Below, piece by piece: positions 9,037-18,467 of a stretch of DNA of 64,000 bases. The DNA comes from Helicobacter labacensis (GTDB lineage: Bacteria; Campylobacterota; Campylobacteria; Campylobacterales; Helicobacteraceae). Location: contig NZ_QXQQ01000004.1 of the NCBI RefSeq assembly GCF_003660285.1, forward strand, positions 23,503 to 87,502. The letters are read 5' to 3'. The translations under genes were made by a program, and so were the position numbers. Position 1 is the stretch's first letter; the number at the start of each line of letters is the position of its first letter. The notes under the pieces were generated by a model, which saw only the letters and a list, made by a program, of their open reading frames with translations, ran no database searches and had not been told where the DNA came from.

Positions 9037-9717
9037 ATGGAAAAATTCATTGAGGGACTTTTGACATTCCTGGGCAATATCAATGTGATCTTGTATCTTG
9101 TGGGCTATTTCGTGGGGGGGATTCCTTTTGGGTATTGGATACTCAAGGTGTGTTACAATGTGGACATTACCACACAGGGTAGCGGAGGGATCGGGGCGAC
9201 CAATGTCGTGCGCGTGATGAATACCATCGATCCTAGCAAGGCAAAAAGGCTGGGCACAGCGGTCTTGGTGTTGGACTTGCTCAAGGGGGTATTTTGTGTG
9301 CTAGTAGCCAAGTTAGCAACCTTGAGTTATGAGGCGCAATGGATGGTTGCTCTTAGCACAATTTTGGGGCATTGCTATTCTCCCTTTTTGGGCTTTAGGG
9401 GGGGTAAGGGGGTGAGCACCACGATGGGCGCAGTGCTCTTGCTCATCCCTGTAGAGAGCTTGATCGGGCTGTCTTTATGGGCTTTTGTGGGCAAGAAACT
9501 CAAAATCTCCTCATTGGCTTCCATTGTGGGTGTGGGTTTAGCCACTTTGCTATTGTTTGTTTTCCCGGCTTTGCATGTCAGTTTACCCGCACCCATCAAT
9601 GTTTATAGCCAAATAGGCACGCCCACGCCCATGGTGTTGATTTTCCTCTTCACGCTTTATAAACATGGCTCTAATCTGCTTAAACTTATCGGCGGACAGG
9701 AAAAAAAGATTTTATGA
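9037..9717 (+). CDS. plsY: Acyl-phosphate:glycerol-3-phosphate acyltransferase
   Basis: Integral membrane enzyme that makes lysophosphatidic acid. The three family motifs are visible: GSGGIGATNVVR, GFRGGKGVSTTMG and the late GSNLLKLIGG, with several hydrophobic helices between them. GTG codons at 9031 and 9034 are in frame, but AAAGG at 9026-9030 is placed best for ATG 9037 (226 residues). The stop overlaps folB by four bases (ATGA). Confidence 0.93.
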   Translation: MEKFIEGLLTFLGNINVILYLVGYFVGGIPFGYWILKVCYNVDITTQGSGGIGATNVVRVMNTIDPSKAKRLGTAVLVLDLLKGVFCVLVAKLATLSYEAQWMVALSTILGHCYSPFLGFRGGKGVSTTMGAVLLLIPVESLIGLSLWAFVGKKLKISSLASIVGVGLATLLLFVFPALHVSLPAPINVYSQIGTPTPMVLIFLFTLYKHGSNLLKLIGGQEKKIL

Positions 9718-10064
9718 TGACCCTACTTATAGAGAATTACCGCCTAGACGCGTTCATAGGCACGCAACAGAGCGAACAAAAGCACCCTCAGCCCTTGATC
9801 ATCCATTTAGAAGTTGGCTACCGCTATGACAACGCCCAGACTTACCTAGACTACATGGACATTTTAGAAGTGGTGCAAAACAAATTCGCCACCACCCCCT
9901 ACACCCTTTTAGAAGAAGCCCTAGAGGAGATCAGCGCGTGGCTCAAGCAGTGTTTTCCTAGCATCACCCAAATCACTATGGAAATCCAAAAGCCCCAAGC
10001 CTGCCAGCGCGCCTTAGTGGGGGCTAGGGTGTGTAAAATCTTTGAAAGGAGCTCCCATGGTTAA
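9714..10064 (+). CDS. folB: Dihydroneopterin aldolase
   Basis: A 116-residue FolB-family protein that cleaves dihydroneopterin in folate synthesis. It has the usual ENYRLDAFIGTQ opening, the DYMDILEVVQ helix and the TLLEEALEEISAWL helix with the conserved Glu, and the C-terminal EIQKPQA strand. Coupled to plsY by ATGA, an arrangement I recall from H. pylori too. Confidence 0.88.
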   Translation: MMTLLIENYRLDAFIGTQQSEQKHPQPLIIHLEVGYRYDNAQTYLDYMDILEVVQNKFATTPYTLLEEALEEISAWLKQCFPSITQITMEIQKPQACQRALVGARVCKIFERSSHG

Positions 10065-10332
10065 ACTTGGCTTATCTATCTTGCTGGGATTATCTCTTAG
10101 CTTCTTGGGCGCGCAAGAAAAGCCCGCCCCCAAACCCCCTAAAACGCCTAAGAAGTTTGAGTTTAACAACACCGAAGTGTTCAAACGCAAAGAATTACAA
10201 CAACGCCAAAGCAATCAGCCTAGCGACCTCTTCAAGACGGACGCAAGCATCAATGTCTCTAGTGATCAAACCCATTTGCGCGCTCTCTCTAGCGATTTGG
10301 CGCGCTTGAGTGTAGATGGGGCTTACCAATAG
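10057..10332 (+). CDS. Small secreted protein, unknown
   Basis: Starts at ATG 10057 after AAAGGAG (10045-10051), inside the folB end. 91 residues: a signal peptide ([20 protein letters not shown], cleavage likely after GAQ or LGA), a Lys/Pro-rich linker ([12 protein letters not shown]) and a polar tail rich in Ser, Asp and Leu. No family recognised. It is convergent with, and overlaps by 44 bases, the end of ruvC. Confidence 0.6.
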   Translation: MVKLGLSILLGLSLSFLGAQEKPAPKPPKTPKKFEFNNTEVFKRKELQQRQSNQPSDLFKTDASINVSSDQTHLRALSSDLARLSVDGAYQ

Positions 10333-10786
10333 CGCGGCGTTGTTGGGCGTGCGTGAGGGCGATAGCTAACGCGTCTGTGATGTCTAGGGGCTTGATCGCG
10401 CTTTTGAGTCTGAGGATTTTTTTCACCATGAAGGCGACCTGCTCTTTATTAGCCTTGCCATGCCCGCTAATGGCGCGCTTGACTTGCAGGGGCGTATATT
10501 CGCTAAAATGCCCCACCCTTTGCAAAATTTTTAAACTCAATGCCCCCCTGAATTGTGCGAGTTTTAGCACACTCTTGGGATTATAGGCGTAAAAAATATC
10601 CTCCATCGCCACTTCTGCAATGGGGTAGCTATCCAAAACTTGATCCAAACCCGCGACCATCTCTAACACTTGGATTTGGAAGGGCGCGTTGTGGATATGG
10701 ATAAACCCCGCCCCTACGAGCTTGCTCTGCTCATCTATCACCCCATAACCACACTTGCGACTCCCCGGATCAATGCCTAAGATCAT
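10289..10786 (-). CDS. ruvC: Crossover junction endodeoxyribonuclease RuvC
   Basis: Resolves Holliday junctions with RuvAB. The four acidic catalytic residues are in place: GIDPGS (D5), VAMEDIF (Glu about 62), and [13 protein letters not shown] (two Asp at about 136-139). 165 residues is a normal length. The ATG shares a base with the stop of the upstream chemoreceptor gene. Confidence 0.95.
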   Translation of the reverse strand: MILGIDPGSRKCGYGVIDEQSKLVGAGFIHIHNAPFQIQVLEMVAGLDQVLDSYPIAEVAMEDIFYAYNPKSVLKLAQFRGALSLKILQRVGHFSEYTPLQVKRAISGHGKANKEQVAFMVKKILRLKSAIKPLDITDALAIALTHAQQRRAIGKPHLHSSAPNR

Positions 10787-12458
10787 TAAGATTTGAATTG
10801 GCTGACATTGTGATCTAGAGATTCGGTGGCTTCGCGCAGATTCTCCGCGGCTTTGATGATTTTAGCCGCTTCCACCGCGTTATTGGCGTTGATCGCATCA
10901 ATCCCATCAAAGAAAGGTTTCATGCCATCAATATCCTCTTTGGTGCCCACGAAATTCCCAATGGAGGTGTTGACTCTTTGGACCACAAATTCCAAACTGG
11001 AATTCATCTCTTTAAATTTGTCTTGCATCTCTAGACCTACGCTATTGAGCTCTTCAATTTTTTTAGAATTCAGATTCATTTGGGAAGACACATCGTTGAT
11101 TTCTTGGACGATCACCCCGATGGTGGAGTTGATCTCGACTAGGGACTTCTGGGTGCGCGCGGCTAAATTACGCACTTCATCAGCCACCACCGCAAAACCC
11201 CTCCCATGTTCGCCCGCCCGGGCTGCCTCAATAGCCGCGTTGAGCGCGAGCAAATTAGTTTGATCGGCGATGTCATCGATGATGTGCAAGATGTTCTTCA
11301 CGCTATCGGCGTTCTTGCTGAGTTGTTCTACCTTAATGGCTAATTCCTCCTCAGTTTTGGAAGCTTCGGTGATTTGTCCAAAGAGACTGGCGATCGCCCC
11401 ATTGGAGGTTTGAATCGAGCCCTGCACGGCGACTAGACTCTGTTGACTCTCTTGGGCTTGATCTAAAGACTTGCCCAAGATTTCATTGATCTCATTTGTC
11501 CTATTTCTAATGTTATTGATCATAGAAGTGCGGTTTTTCATCTCCTCTAACACCGCAAGAATGGTAGATTTGAGCATGGTCGCGATCTCTTTATTGCTCT
11601 TAGCGGTTGCTTTCATGTAATTGAAGAAGTCTTGGATGCTTTCTACAAAGTGGTTCACCCCCTTGCCCACCCTAGCGATCTCATCGCACCCCTTGATGCG
11701 CAAACGCTGGGTGAGATTGCGCTCGCCCTGATTGAAGTCGTCCATCATACGCACTAGCGTATTCAAACGCCTGATGATGGTGAAATAAGTGAATGAAGAG
11801 GTGATCGTGATGAAGAACAAGACAATGAAGGCAATGCAGTAAATCAAATTACGCAGATTCTTAGCAACTTGTTGCTTGATCTCTTTGCGGGTGTTAGAAG
11901 TGGCGTTTAAGATGTCGCTAAAATAGGAGGTAGAAACGATCACCATCTGGCTTGTGGGATCGTAATGGCTGTAGGCTACTTTGGGCTCAGGCTTGCCCCC
12001 GGCAAATTTGGGCATTTGGTAGTAGGTAAATCCCCCCCCTTTTTTGGCTTGCTCCACATACCCACACACATAGCACACCTTATCCACACTCAAGATATTC
12101 AGCCCGCTCTTGCCCACCGTGTCCGGATTGACCGGATCAAAGAGCACAACGCCCTGCATGTCCACCACCACCATGTAAATCATGCCCCGATCGTTGTTGA
12201 TCTTGCTAAAGTATTCTAATGCCATTTTTCTAGCTTCTGGTTTAGGATAGCGTTCGTAATAGCCCGCGATCGCCTGCTCGATCAAGCGGGTATCGTATTT
12301 CAGAGTCCTCTCTCTATGGCGCATGTCCCCCTTTTTCTCGCTGTCAATCACTAGGTCTATAAGATGATGTTGTTTGTGGTTGCGATCATCACGACCGCCA
12401 GCCCCACAATAGAAAGAGATAGGAAAACCACACCGATGATTTTAGCCCCAAGACTCAT
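10786..12458 (-). pseudogene. Methyl-accepting chemotaxis protein, apparent frameshift near N-terminus
   Basis: The main frame (12351-10786) gives a periplasmic single Cache domain ([18 protein letters not shown]), a membrane segment (about [19 protein letters not shown]), and the cytoplasmic signalling hairpin with [20 protein letters not shown] and VRNLAARTQ. It lacks the first membrane helix. That helix is encoded just upstream in another frame: ATG 12458 reads [20 protein letters not shown] and then meets TAG at about 12361. One base added around 12360-12368 joins the two into 557 residues. Ligand unknown. Either a sequencing error or a disabled receptor. Confidence 0.85.
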
Positions 12459-12516
12459 GCGCACTCCTACACAAAATCAAGCCATTACTCTAGCATAAAT
12501 GTGCTAAGATAAGCCT

Positions 12517-12951
12517 ATGCAAGCCCAAGCCTACATTATTTTAGCCCAAAGCGACACCACCGCCGGGTTGTTTAGCACAGAGTTTAGCCAACTCAACCAC
12601 GCCAAGCGTAGCCCACCCCATAAACCCCTCTTGCAGGTGGTAGAACATTTGAGCGATCTCAAGGCACGCGTGCCTGTGATCCACCGCGCCTTTGTGCGAC
12701 GCACGCGCGCAAGTTGCATTTACCCCAATGGCAAGGCGTTTCGGGTGATTAGAGATCCAAGTGTGCTAGACTTTTTAGAGCACTTTGGCGCGCTTTATAG
12801 CACCTCAGCTAATTTGAGCAGGGGGGATTTCGATCTAAAATGGGCACAGGAAGTGGCACACATCCTCATTGAAGACAAGCGCGGGCTTTACAAAGCCCCC
12901 CCTTCGGCGATCTTCAAGCTTTCGCGCACGCACAAAAGGCGTTTGCGTTAG
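12517..12951 (+). CDS. Sua5/YciO/YrdC-type protein (TsaC-like, short)
   Basis: 144 residues resembling the threonylcarbamoyl-AMP synthase fold used in tRNA t6A formation. TTAGLFS near the N-terminus and FGALYSTSANLSRGDF near residue 90 match the family's nucleotide-binding patches, and PPSAIFKL the end. It is shorter than the usual 190-210 residues. A TAAGAT sequence lies only six bases before the ATG, so the mRNA may have almost no leader. Its end overlaps the convergent next gene by four bases. Confidence 0.75.
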   Translation: MQAQAYIILAQSDTTAGLFSTEFSQLNHAKRSPPHKPLLQVVEHLSDLKARVPVIHRAFVRRTRASCIYPNGKAFRVIRDPSVLDFLEHFGALYSTSANLSRGDFDLKWAQEVAHILIEDKRGLYKAPPSAIFKLSRTHKRRLR

Positions 12952-13439
12952 TGTGAAAGCTGTTTTCTAGCTTTTTGTTTTTGCGTCACGCTGGCAGGCA
13001 CAAAACCGTTTTTTTGTAAATCCTCATAGAAAGTTTTAGACTTCAAAGTGGACTCCCAGTGCTCTAAGTAGTCGTATTCGGTGTCCACCTCTTCTTTGAG
13101 GTTGTCTACATTTTTCACCCTCACAGCTAGAGCTTTTTCAATCGCGTTCAGGCGTTTTTGGCGTTGTGATGGGCTGAGTTTAGCGATATTCTTGGCTAAG
13201 ACATCTTGAAAATGCTTTTGGAATTCTGCCTGACGCTTGGGAGTCATTTTGAGATAGCGGTTTTTCATTTCACTCAAATAGACGATGACCTTGCTAGCCT
13301 CTACCTTACCGGCCATGTCCAACATTTCTTGATCCGGCTTGGCATGGTACTCAGGGAAGACATTCAACCCGATGGTTTGCGCCCCTAGCACACCCAGCAA
13401 ACTCGAAGCCAACACTACACTCATAAACCTCATGAACAT
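12948..13439 (-). CDS. Secreted helical protein, unknown
   Basis: 163 residues with a signal peptide (SVVLASSLLGVLGAQ) and a highly charged helical body. The stretch MTPKRQAEFQKHFQDVLAKN followed by LSPSQRQKRL resembles the repeated (M/L)(T/S)P..R..F patterns of Campylobacterota periplasmic proteins such as DUF1104 members; this is a weak resemblance. No cysteines in the mature part. Probably periplasmic. Confidence 0.6.
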   Translation of the reverse strand: MFMRFMSVVLASSLLGVLGAQTIGLNVFPEYHAKPDQEMLDMAGKVEASKVIVYLSEMKNRYLKMTPKRQAEFQKHFQDVLAKNIAKLSPSQRQKRLNAIEKALAVRVKNVDNLKEEVDTEYDYLEHWESTLKSKTFYEDLQKNGFVPASVTQKQKARKQLSH

Positions 13440-13491
13440 CCTTTGTAAAATTTAGACTCGCATTATAACTTTTTTTTCTAAACCACAAACA

Positions 13492-14250
13492 CTAGCGTTC
13501 GTAGAGAAAAGGCACGCTTGTAATCCCCGTGGCTAAGATTTTCTTAGTGGTTTCTTTGACTTCTTTGATCTTGTCATCGGGCACTTCTGCGGGCGTGTAA
13601 GCGTTGGCATACACTTTGTTGAGTAGATCAATCTTACTCTGTGTGCTGTGGGTTTGTTTGGCTTGCGCTAAAATATCCGCCGCCTTGAGCTCGGATTTTT
13701 CCCCTAATAGCCCCACCACCACCATGTGCACATTGGCATCCTTGAGGCGTTCTTGCACATGGCGCAATTCGTTCTGGCAATGCGGGCACATGGGATCAGA
13801 AACAATGTAAAGCTCCTTAGCCTTCTTATTCTTGGAAGTTAGGGTGATCACATAGTCCTTAGGCAACCCATCGAACATGGCGTTGATCTTAGCCCCATTA
13901 GCCTGTTTGAAATTGTAGGTTTGGGTTTCATGATAGACTGTGTTGATCAACTCGATGTCTTGATCGTTATTGCTGAAAAACACATTGCTAAGTCCTAGCA
14001 CCAAAGTGCCGTTTTTATTGGTCAGCAAAGGGATATGGTATTTAGTTTCAGGGTCTTCTACCACCACGATTTGGAAATCCTTATTGGACTTGAGGGGCTG
14101 CAAGCGCAACACCCGCACCGAACGCTTTGTCTGTTTATGAATGAGCTGGGTTACACTCTCCTCGATATTCTTGCCCACTCCCCTAGCCTCCTTAGCCCCC
14201 ACAATCCCCATGCATAACACGACCGCACATAGAAATTTAAATTGGCGCAT
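13492..14250 (-). CDS. Periplasmic thiol:disulfide interchange protein, DsbK/HP0231-like
   Basis: A DsbC/DsbG-shaped protein: signal peptide, N-terminal dimerisation region, then a thioredoxin domain with the CPHC active site in SDPMCPHCQNEL (about residue 160) and the cis-proline loop TSVPFLY at the very end. HP0231 of H. pylori is a dimeric oxidase acting on exported proteins with this layout. The frame is open to 14280, but ATG 14250 follows AGGAAGG closely and starts a good signal peptide (252 residues). Confidence 0.85.
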   Translation of the reverse strand: MRQFKFLCAVVLCMGIVGAKEARGVGKNIEESVTQLIHKQTKRSVRVLRLQPLKSNKDFQIVVVEDPETKYHIPLLTNKNGTLVLGLSNVFFSNNDQDIELINTVYHETQTYNFKQANGAKINAMFDGLPKDYVITLTSKNKKAKELYIVSDPMCPHCQNELRHVQERLKDANVHMVVVGLLGEKSELKAADILAQAKQTHSTQSKIDLLNKVYANAYTPAEVPDDKIKEVKETTKKILATGITSVPFLYER

Positions 14251-14312
14251 ACACCTTCCTAAACGAAATTTTAGCCCCATTCTAGCAAGAAATGCCTAAC
14301 AAACGCTTGAGT

Positions 14313-15611
14313 TTAGCGTTTAAAAAACTTGAAATACCCCCCCGCCTTGTTGGTTTGGGGCGCGCGGCTTAGCACCAAATCCCCCTCTTGCATGCTCTGG
14401 CTAATGGTGCTCCCAGCCCCTATTAACACATGCGAGGGGATATTCAAGGGCGCGATGAGTTGGGTGTCGCTCCCTATGAACACATGCTTGCCGATGTTAA
14501 TCTGGTGCTTTTGCTTGCCATCGTAATTGCAAGTGATAACCCCCGCGCCCACATTGCTCCCCTCATCAATGCAACAATCCCCTAGATAACTCAAATGCCC
14601 CGCTTTAATCCCTTTGAGTTGCGCGTTTTTGGTTTCTACAAAATTGCCAATGTGGCTATCTACAATATGGCATTTGGGGCGCACATGGGCTAGAGGACCT
14701 ATGGTGCTATTTTCCACCACACTCTCCTCTATGATGCTATGGGCTTTGATATAGGTGTTTTTGAGCACACAGCCCACCAAGCGCGCCCCCTGCTCGACCA
14801 CACAATCCCCCTCAAAGCGCACATGGCGATCTAAATAGATCGTGTGGGGCATTTCTAGGCGCACGCCCTGATCCATTGCTGCTTGGCGCAAACGCCCTAG
14901 CATCACTTCTTGAGCCTGTGCCAACTCGCTTAGAGAATTAACTCCCATACACGCTTGAGCGTCCACACGCACGGGCACAATCTCCACCCCCTCTTGCGCT
15001 CCTAGGGCGATGAGTTGGGTTAAATAGTATTCTCTCTGGGCATTTTGTGCGTCTAGTTTGGGTAAATACGCCTGTAAAAACGCCCTGCTAAAGACATAAA
15101 TCCCAGCGTTGAGATGGGGGAGTTTTAGGGCTTTGTAAGAAGCGTCCTTTTCTTCTACAATGGCGTGCGCTAAACCTTTTTCTACGCGCACCCGCCCATA
15201 CCCGCGTGCGTTCTCTAGCCTAAACACCCCGATGGCATGCGTGTGTGTGAGTAAGCCCTGCAAACTTGAGGGCTCAACCAAGGGCATGTCCGCGTTCAAA
15301 ACGAGGATTTTCTCATGGGTGGTAGGGATGAGCGCGCCTTGTTGCAACAAAGCCCCCCCCGTGCCCGGGAAATTTGCGGTGTCTTGGATATGGGTGTGTA
15401 TGGGCGCGTTAGCAAAGGCGTTTTTGAGATATGCGCCCACGCGCTCGTGTTGGTGTCCTAAGATCACATGCACATCTTGGCTCAAGGCTAGCGCGCTCTC
15501 TAGCGCGTAAAATAACATGGGTTGCCCACATAGGGGGTGTAAGACCTTGGGGAGGTGAGTTTTCATGCGCGTTCCCTTGCCTGCGGCTAAAATGATCACA
15601 GAGAGAGACAT
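14313..15611 (-). CDS. glmU: Bifunctional N-acetylglucosamine-1-phosphate uridyltransferase / glucosamine-1-phosphate acetyltransferase
   Basis: Makes UDP-GlcNAc for peptidoglycan and LPS. N-terminal nucleotidyltransferase: LAAGKGTRM (residues about 8-16), VLNADMPLV, NAGIYVF. C-terminal left-handed beta-helix with hexapeptide repeats and the acetyltransferase marks HLSYLGDCCIDEGSNVGAG and NYDG. 432 residues is normal. ATG 15611 follows AAAGGA; a TTG lies one codon upstream. The neighbour fliP, divergent here, is also next to glmU in H. pylori. Confidence 0.95.
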   Translation of the reverse strand: MSLSVIILAAGKGTRMKTHLPKVLHPLCGQPMLFYALESALALSQDVHVILGHQHERVGAYLKNAFANAPIHTHIQDTANFPGTGGALLQQGALIPTTHEKILVLNADMPLVEPSSLQGLLTHTHAIGVFRLENARGYGRVRVEKGLAHAIVEEKDASYKALKLPHLNAGIYVFSRAFLQAYLPKLDAQNAQREYYLTQLIALGAQEGVEIVPVRVDAQACMGVNSLSELAQAQEVMLGRLRQAAMDQGVRLEMPHTIYLDRHVRFEGDCVVEQGARLVGCVLKNTYIKAHSIIEESVVENSTIGPLAHVRPKCHIVDSHIGNFVETKNAQLKGIKAGHLSYLGDCCIDEGSNVGAGVITCNYDGKQKHQINIGKHVFIGSDTQLIAPLNIPSHVLIGAGSTISQSMQEGDLVLSRAPQTNKAGGYFKFFKR

Positions 15612-15680
15612 CAAGTTTCCTTTAGAGCTTTTTAACTTCTAGGGCATTATACTTAAGACATCAAGTAAAAAGGTTTTAGA

Positions 15681-16433
15681 TTGCTAAAAGTGATCTTGCT
15701 AGGGTTGTTAGGGGTGGATTTATTGCTGGGGGCGCAGATCAAAGACCCCATAATCCCCACCATCGATCTATCATTGAGCGCGCCCCACACCCCCGCGCAA
15801 TTGGTAACCAGTTTGAATGTGGTCTTGGTGCTAACCTTACTTGTGTTAGCCCCCTCACTCATTTTAGTGATGACAAGCTTTATCCGCCTGATTGTGGTGT
15901 TTTCCTTTTTGCGCACCGCTTTGGGCACGCAACAAACCCCACCCACCCAAATTTTGGTGTCCTTAGCCTTGATTTTGACCTTTTTTATCATGGAGCCTAG
16001 CGCCAAAAAGAGTTATGAGATCGCCATCAAGCCCTATTTAGCGGAAAAAATATCGTATACGCAAGCCTTTGAAAAGGGGGTTGTGCCCTTTAAAGAGTTT
16101 ATGTTACAAAACACGCGTGAAAAGGATTTAGCCCTATTTTTTAGAATCCGCCATTTGGAAAACCCTAAAGATGCCAGCAGTGTGCCCTTGAGCGTGCTTG
16201 TGCCCGCCTTTATGATCAGTGAGCTCAAAACGGCGTTCCAGATCGGGTTTCTGCTTTATCTGCCCTTTTTGGTGATTGACATGGTGGTCAGCTCTATTTT
16301 AATGGCAATGGGGATGATGATGCTACCCCCCGTGATGATCTCTTTGCCCTTTAAAATTTTAGTGTTTATCTTGGTGGACGGGTTTAATCTCTTAGTAGAA
16401 AACTTAGTGGCTAGCTTTAAGCACTTGAGCTAG
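15681..16433 (+). CDS. fliP: Flagellar export apparatus protein FliP
   Basis: Core membrane channel subunit of the flagellar type III secretion gate. 250 residues with a cleavable-looking N-terminus, membrane segments (LVLTLLVLAPSLILVMTSF) and the FliP signatures FIRLIVVFSFLRTALGTQQTPP and AFMISELKTAFQIGFLLYLPFLVIDMVV. TTG start. Ends overlapping the convergent gene by four bases. Confidence 0.96.
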   Translation: MLKVILLGLLGVDLLLGAQIKDPIIPTIDLSLSAPHTPAQLVTSLNVVLVLTLLVLAPSLILVMTSFIRLIVVFSFLRTALGTQQTPPTQILVSLALILTFFIMEPSAKKSYEIAIKPYLAEKISYTQAFEKGVVPFKEFMLQNTREKDLALFFRIRHLENPKDASSVPLSVLVPAFMISELKTAFQIGFLLYLPFLVIDMVVSSILMAMGMMMLPPVMISLPFKILVFILVDGFNLLVENLVASFKHLS

Positions 16434-16894
16434 CGCGCTACACGCCATGCGCGCCCCACAAAGAGGGCACAGAGTAAAATAAGCAGGGCTTTGAAAAGGA
16501 CTTCGCTGTGGGTGTGCATGCGCGCAAATGTAGGTGTGTCAGTCATGTGGGTGGCTTGTGCGTTCAAAATAAAGGGGGTGTAATAAAAACTAAATAGGGC
16601 GATCAAACCCGCGCTTATTAAGCTCAAAAGCACTAGCCACGCTCCCTTAGACTTCTTGAGCGCTAAGAATAGACTATCTAGCACCAACAACACCCCTAAA
16701 GCGTTTAAGAGTGTGTTGGCGCGCACAAAAATCTGCCCCATCAATGCCCCCGCCTCTAGGGCACCCAAATTGACATGGGCGATCTCAGAAGCTTTAAAGA
16801 TCACAGGGGCTACTCCCGCACCCGCAAAGAACACCACGCCCACGCCCACGCCCAGCACAAGCAACACCACCACCCCCCATAATTTCCCTAACAT
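16430..16894 (-). CDS. DUF4149-type membrane protein
   Basis: 154 residues with four hydrophobic segments. FAGAGVAPVIF near the N-terminus and the later LFSFYYTPFILNAQ match the small DUF4149 (TMEM205-like) family, whose role is unknown. The ATG is directly adjacent to the stop of the OMP gene upstream, so they are probably co-transcribed. Confidence 0.65.
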   Translation of the reverse strand: MLGKLWGVVVLLVLGVGVGVVFFAGAGVAPVIFKASEIAHVNLGALEAGALMGQIFVRANTLLNALGVLLVLDSLFLALKKSKGAWLVLLSLISAGLIALFSFYYTPFILNAQATHMTDTPTFARMHTHSEVLFKALLILLCALFVGRAWRVAR

Positions 16895-17542
16895 TTAGAA
16901 GTAGAAATAATAAGCGATGGTGAACGCCCAATCGCGCTTAAGAGATATAGTGGTGTTATCCACTTGGACACCATTGTAATTTCTGATGTAATTAGCGCGC
17001 ATCATGGGCACTTTGAAACCCAGCTCGATCCCATTATGTTTGGCGATGACGGCGCGCACCCCGCCATTAAAGAACCATTGGGCTTTGGTTTGGGGGTTAT
17101 TGCCTTTGACTAGCCACCAAGTGTTACCCCCCACCGCCAAGCCCCCAAACACCCCAAAACTAAACCCCGTGGCGTTGATCAGATTCACCAGCAAGTCTAT
17201 CCCCACCCCATAACCTGACAAATTGAAAGTGTTATTGGTAAAAGCCACTTTATCGTTGTAGACCACTTTGCCAAAGTCAGTGATCCCCCAGTTGTAAAAG
17301 CCGTAGTAACGCAAGCCAATCCAACCCTTTTGCCCAAAGAGTTGGTTATAACCTATGTGCACGCCCACGCCCTGCGTGATGGCGTTGGCGTTTGTCTTAG
17401 GCGCATTACCCCCTAGCACTTCGGCTTTGAAGGTAGAACCCCCCATCTCATACATCGCGCCCACGAAAAACGCGCTCTCTTCTGCCTGTAAGCCCCCCCA
17501 CAACGCTGTCGCTCCAACAAGGCTCAAGACTTTCAAACGCAT
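16895..17542 (-). CDS. Helicobacter outer-membrane beta-barrel protein (Hop/Hof-like)
   Basis: 215 residues: signal peptide ending LWGGLQAEE, alternating beta strands and a C-terminal ...IAYYFYF with terminal Phe, the sorting mark of outer-membrane barrels. WIGLRYYGFYNWG, GVGIDLLVNLIN, VFGGLAVGGNTWW and KHNGIELGFKVP are shared with the barrel encoded at 60248-61009 and fit the Helicobacter OMP families. AAGGAG places the start at ATG 17542 rather than the GTG two codons upstream. Confidence 0.85.
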   Translation of the reverse strand: MRLKVLSLVGATALWGGLQAEESAFFVGAMYEMGGSTFKAEVLGGNAPKTNANAITQGVGVHIGYNQLFGQKGWIGLRYYGFYNWGITDFGKVVYNDKVAFTNNTFNLSGYGVGIDLLVNLINATGFSFGVFGGLAVGGNTWWLVKGNNPQTKAQWFFNGGVRAVIAKHNGIELGFKVPMMRANYIRNYNGVQVDNTTISLKRDWAFTIAYYFYF

Positions 17543-17594
17543 GCGCACTCCTTGTTATGATGAAACCATGCAGATCGGAAAAATTCCACACCCC

Positions 17595-18410
17595 TTAAGC
17601 CCTAGCAGCCAATTTGCTGATGGCATCCGCGTGCAAATCGTCCATATGGGTGCGCAAGACCTTAGAATACATGTCCACAAGGCGGTTAGCCTCGATCAAG
17701 CGCGTCATCTCGGTAACCGCATTGACATTGCTTTTTTCTAAGAAGTGTTGGCGCACAATGGGGGCGTTGAGCTCCACGCGTTCCGCCATTTTATCTTGGG
17801 GGTAGGTATAGAGATTGTCTCCCATCTTTTTTAAAAGTTTTTGGCTTTGGAAGCCCACTATGGCTAACGCGCCCCCGGGCACTTCTTCATTGCCATCATG
17901 GAAAAACAAATCGCCATTGGCACTCACGCTCAAACGCGCCCCGGGCAACATGTGAATCCCCGTGTGGTTTTCAATTCCCCCGCGGCTAAGCACATGAAAA
18001 CCCTCTTTAGTGCTCAAAAAACCCTGCGCGTCAATGGTGAAACTCCCATCGCGTGTAAAGGCGATCCCCTGAGGGGTTTGCACCACGAAATAAGCGTTGG
18101 GATCGCTAAGGGCAAAATCCAATTCGTTATCCGTCTTAGCCATAGGTCCTAGGCTGTAGTCTGTGTAGCGTTGCGTGATGATGGGCACGCGGTTGAGGTT
18201 GCGGTTTAGATACTGCGCAGCCTGCTTAGTTTGGTCAGCTAGGGGCAATTTGTCGCGGTAATTTTGATACAGACGCAAGAAATCCCCCACCACCACATCA
18301 TCGCGTTTAAACCCATTGGTGTTGAGGTTGGCTAAGTTGTTGGAGATTTGATCCAAGCGGTTAAACTCATTAACCATCCCCCCCGTTGCGTCATAATACC
18401 CATTTGTCAT
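17595..18410 (-). CDS. flgG: Flagellar basal-body rod protein, FlgG/FlgF type
   Basis: 271 residues with the rod-family N-terminus (FNRLDQISNNLANLNTNGFKRDD) and C-terminal helix (SNVNAVTEMTRLIEANRLVDMYSKVL) that pack in the D0 coiled coil of the rod. It matches the variant H. pylori copy often annotated flgG-1 (HP1092) rather than the canonical distal rod FlgG, so FlgF is an alternative name. It is divergent from the DedA gene. Confidence 0.85.
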   Translation of the reverse strand: MTNGYYDATGGMVNEFNRLDQISNNLANLNTNGFKRDDVVVGDFLRLYQNYRDKLPLADQTKQAAQYLNRNLNRVPIITQRYTDYSLGPMAKTDNELDFALSDPNAYFVVQTPQGIAFTRDGSFTIDAQGFLSTKEGFHVLSRGGIENHTGIHMLPGARLSVSANGDLFFHDGNEEVPGGALAIVGFQSQKLLKKMGDNLYTYPQDKMAERVELNAPIVRQHFLEKSNVNAVTEMTRLIEANRLVDMYSKVLRTHMDDLHADAISKLAARA

Positions 18411-18467
18411 GTTAGACTCCTAATGATACGAGTGTGCTATTATAACCTAAAAAATACAAGGATTGGC

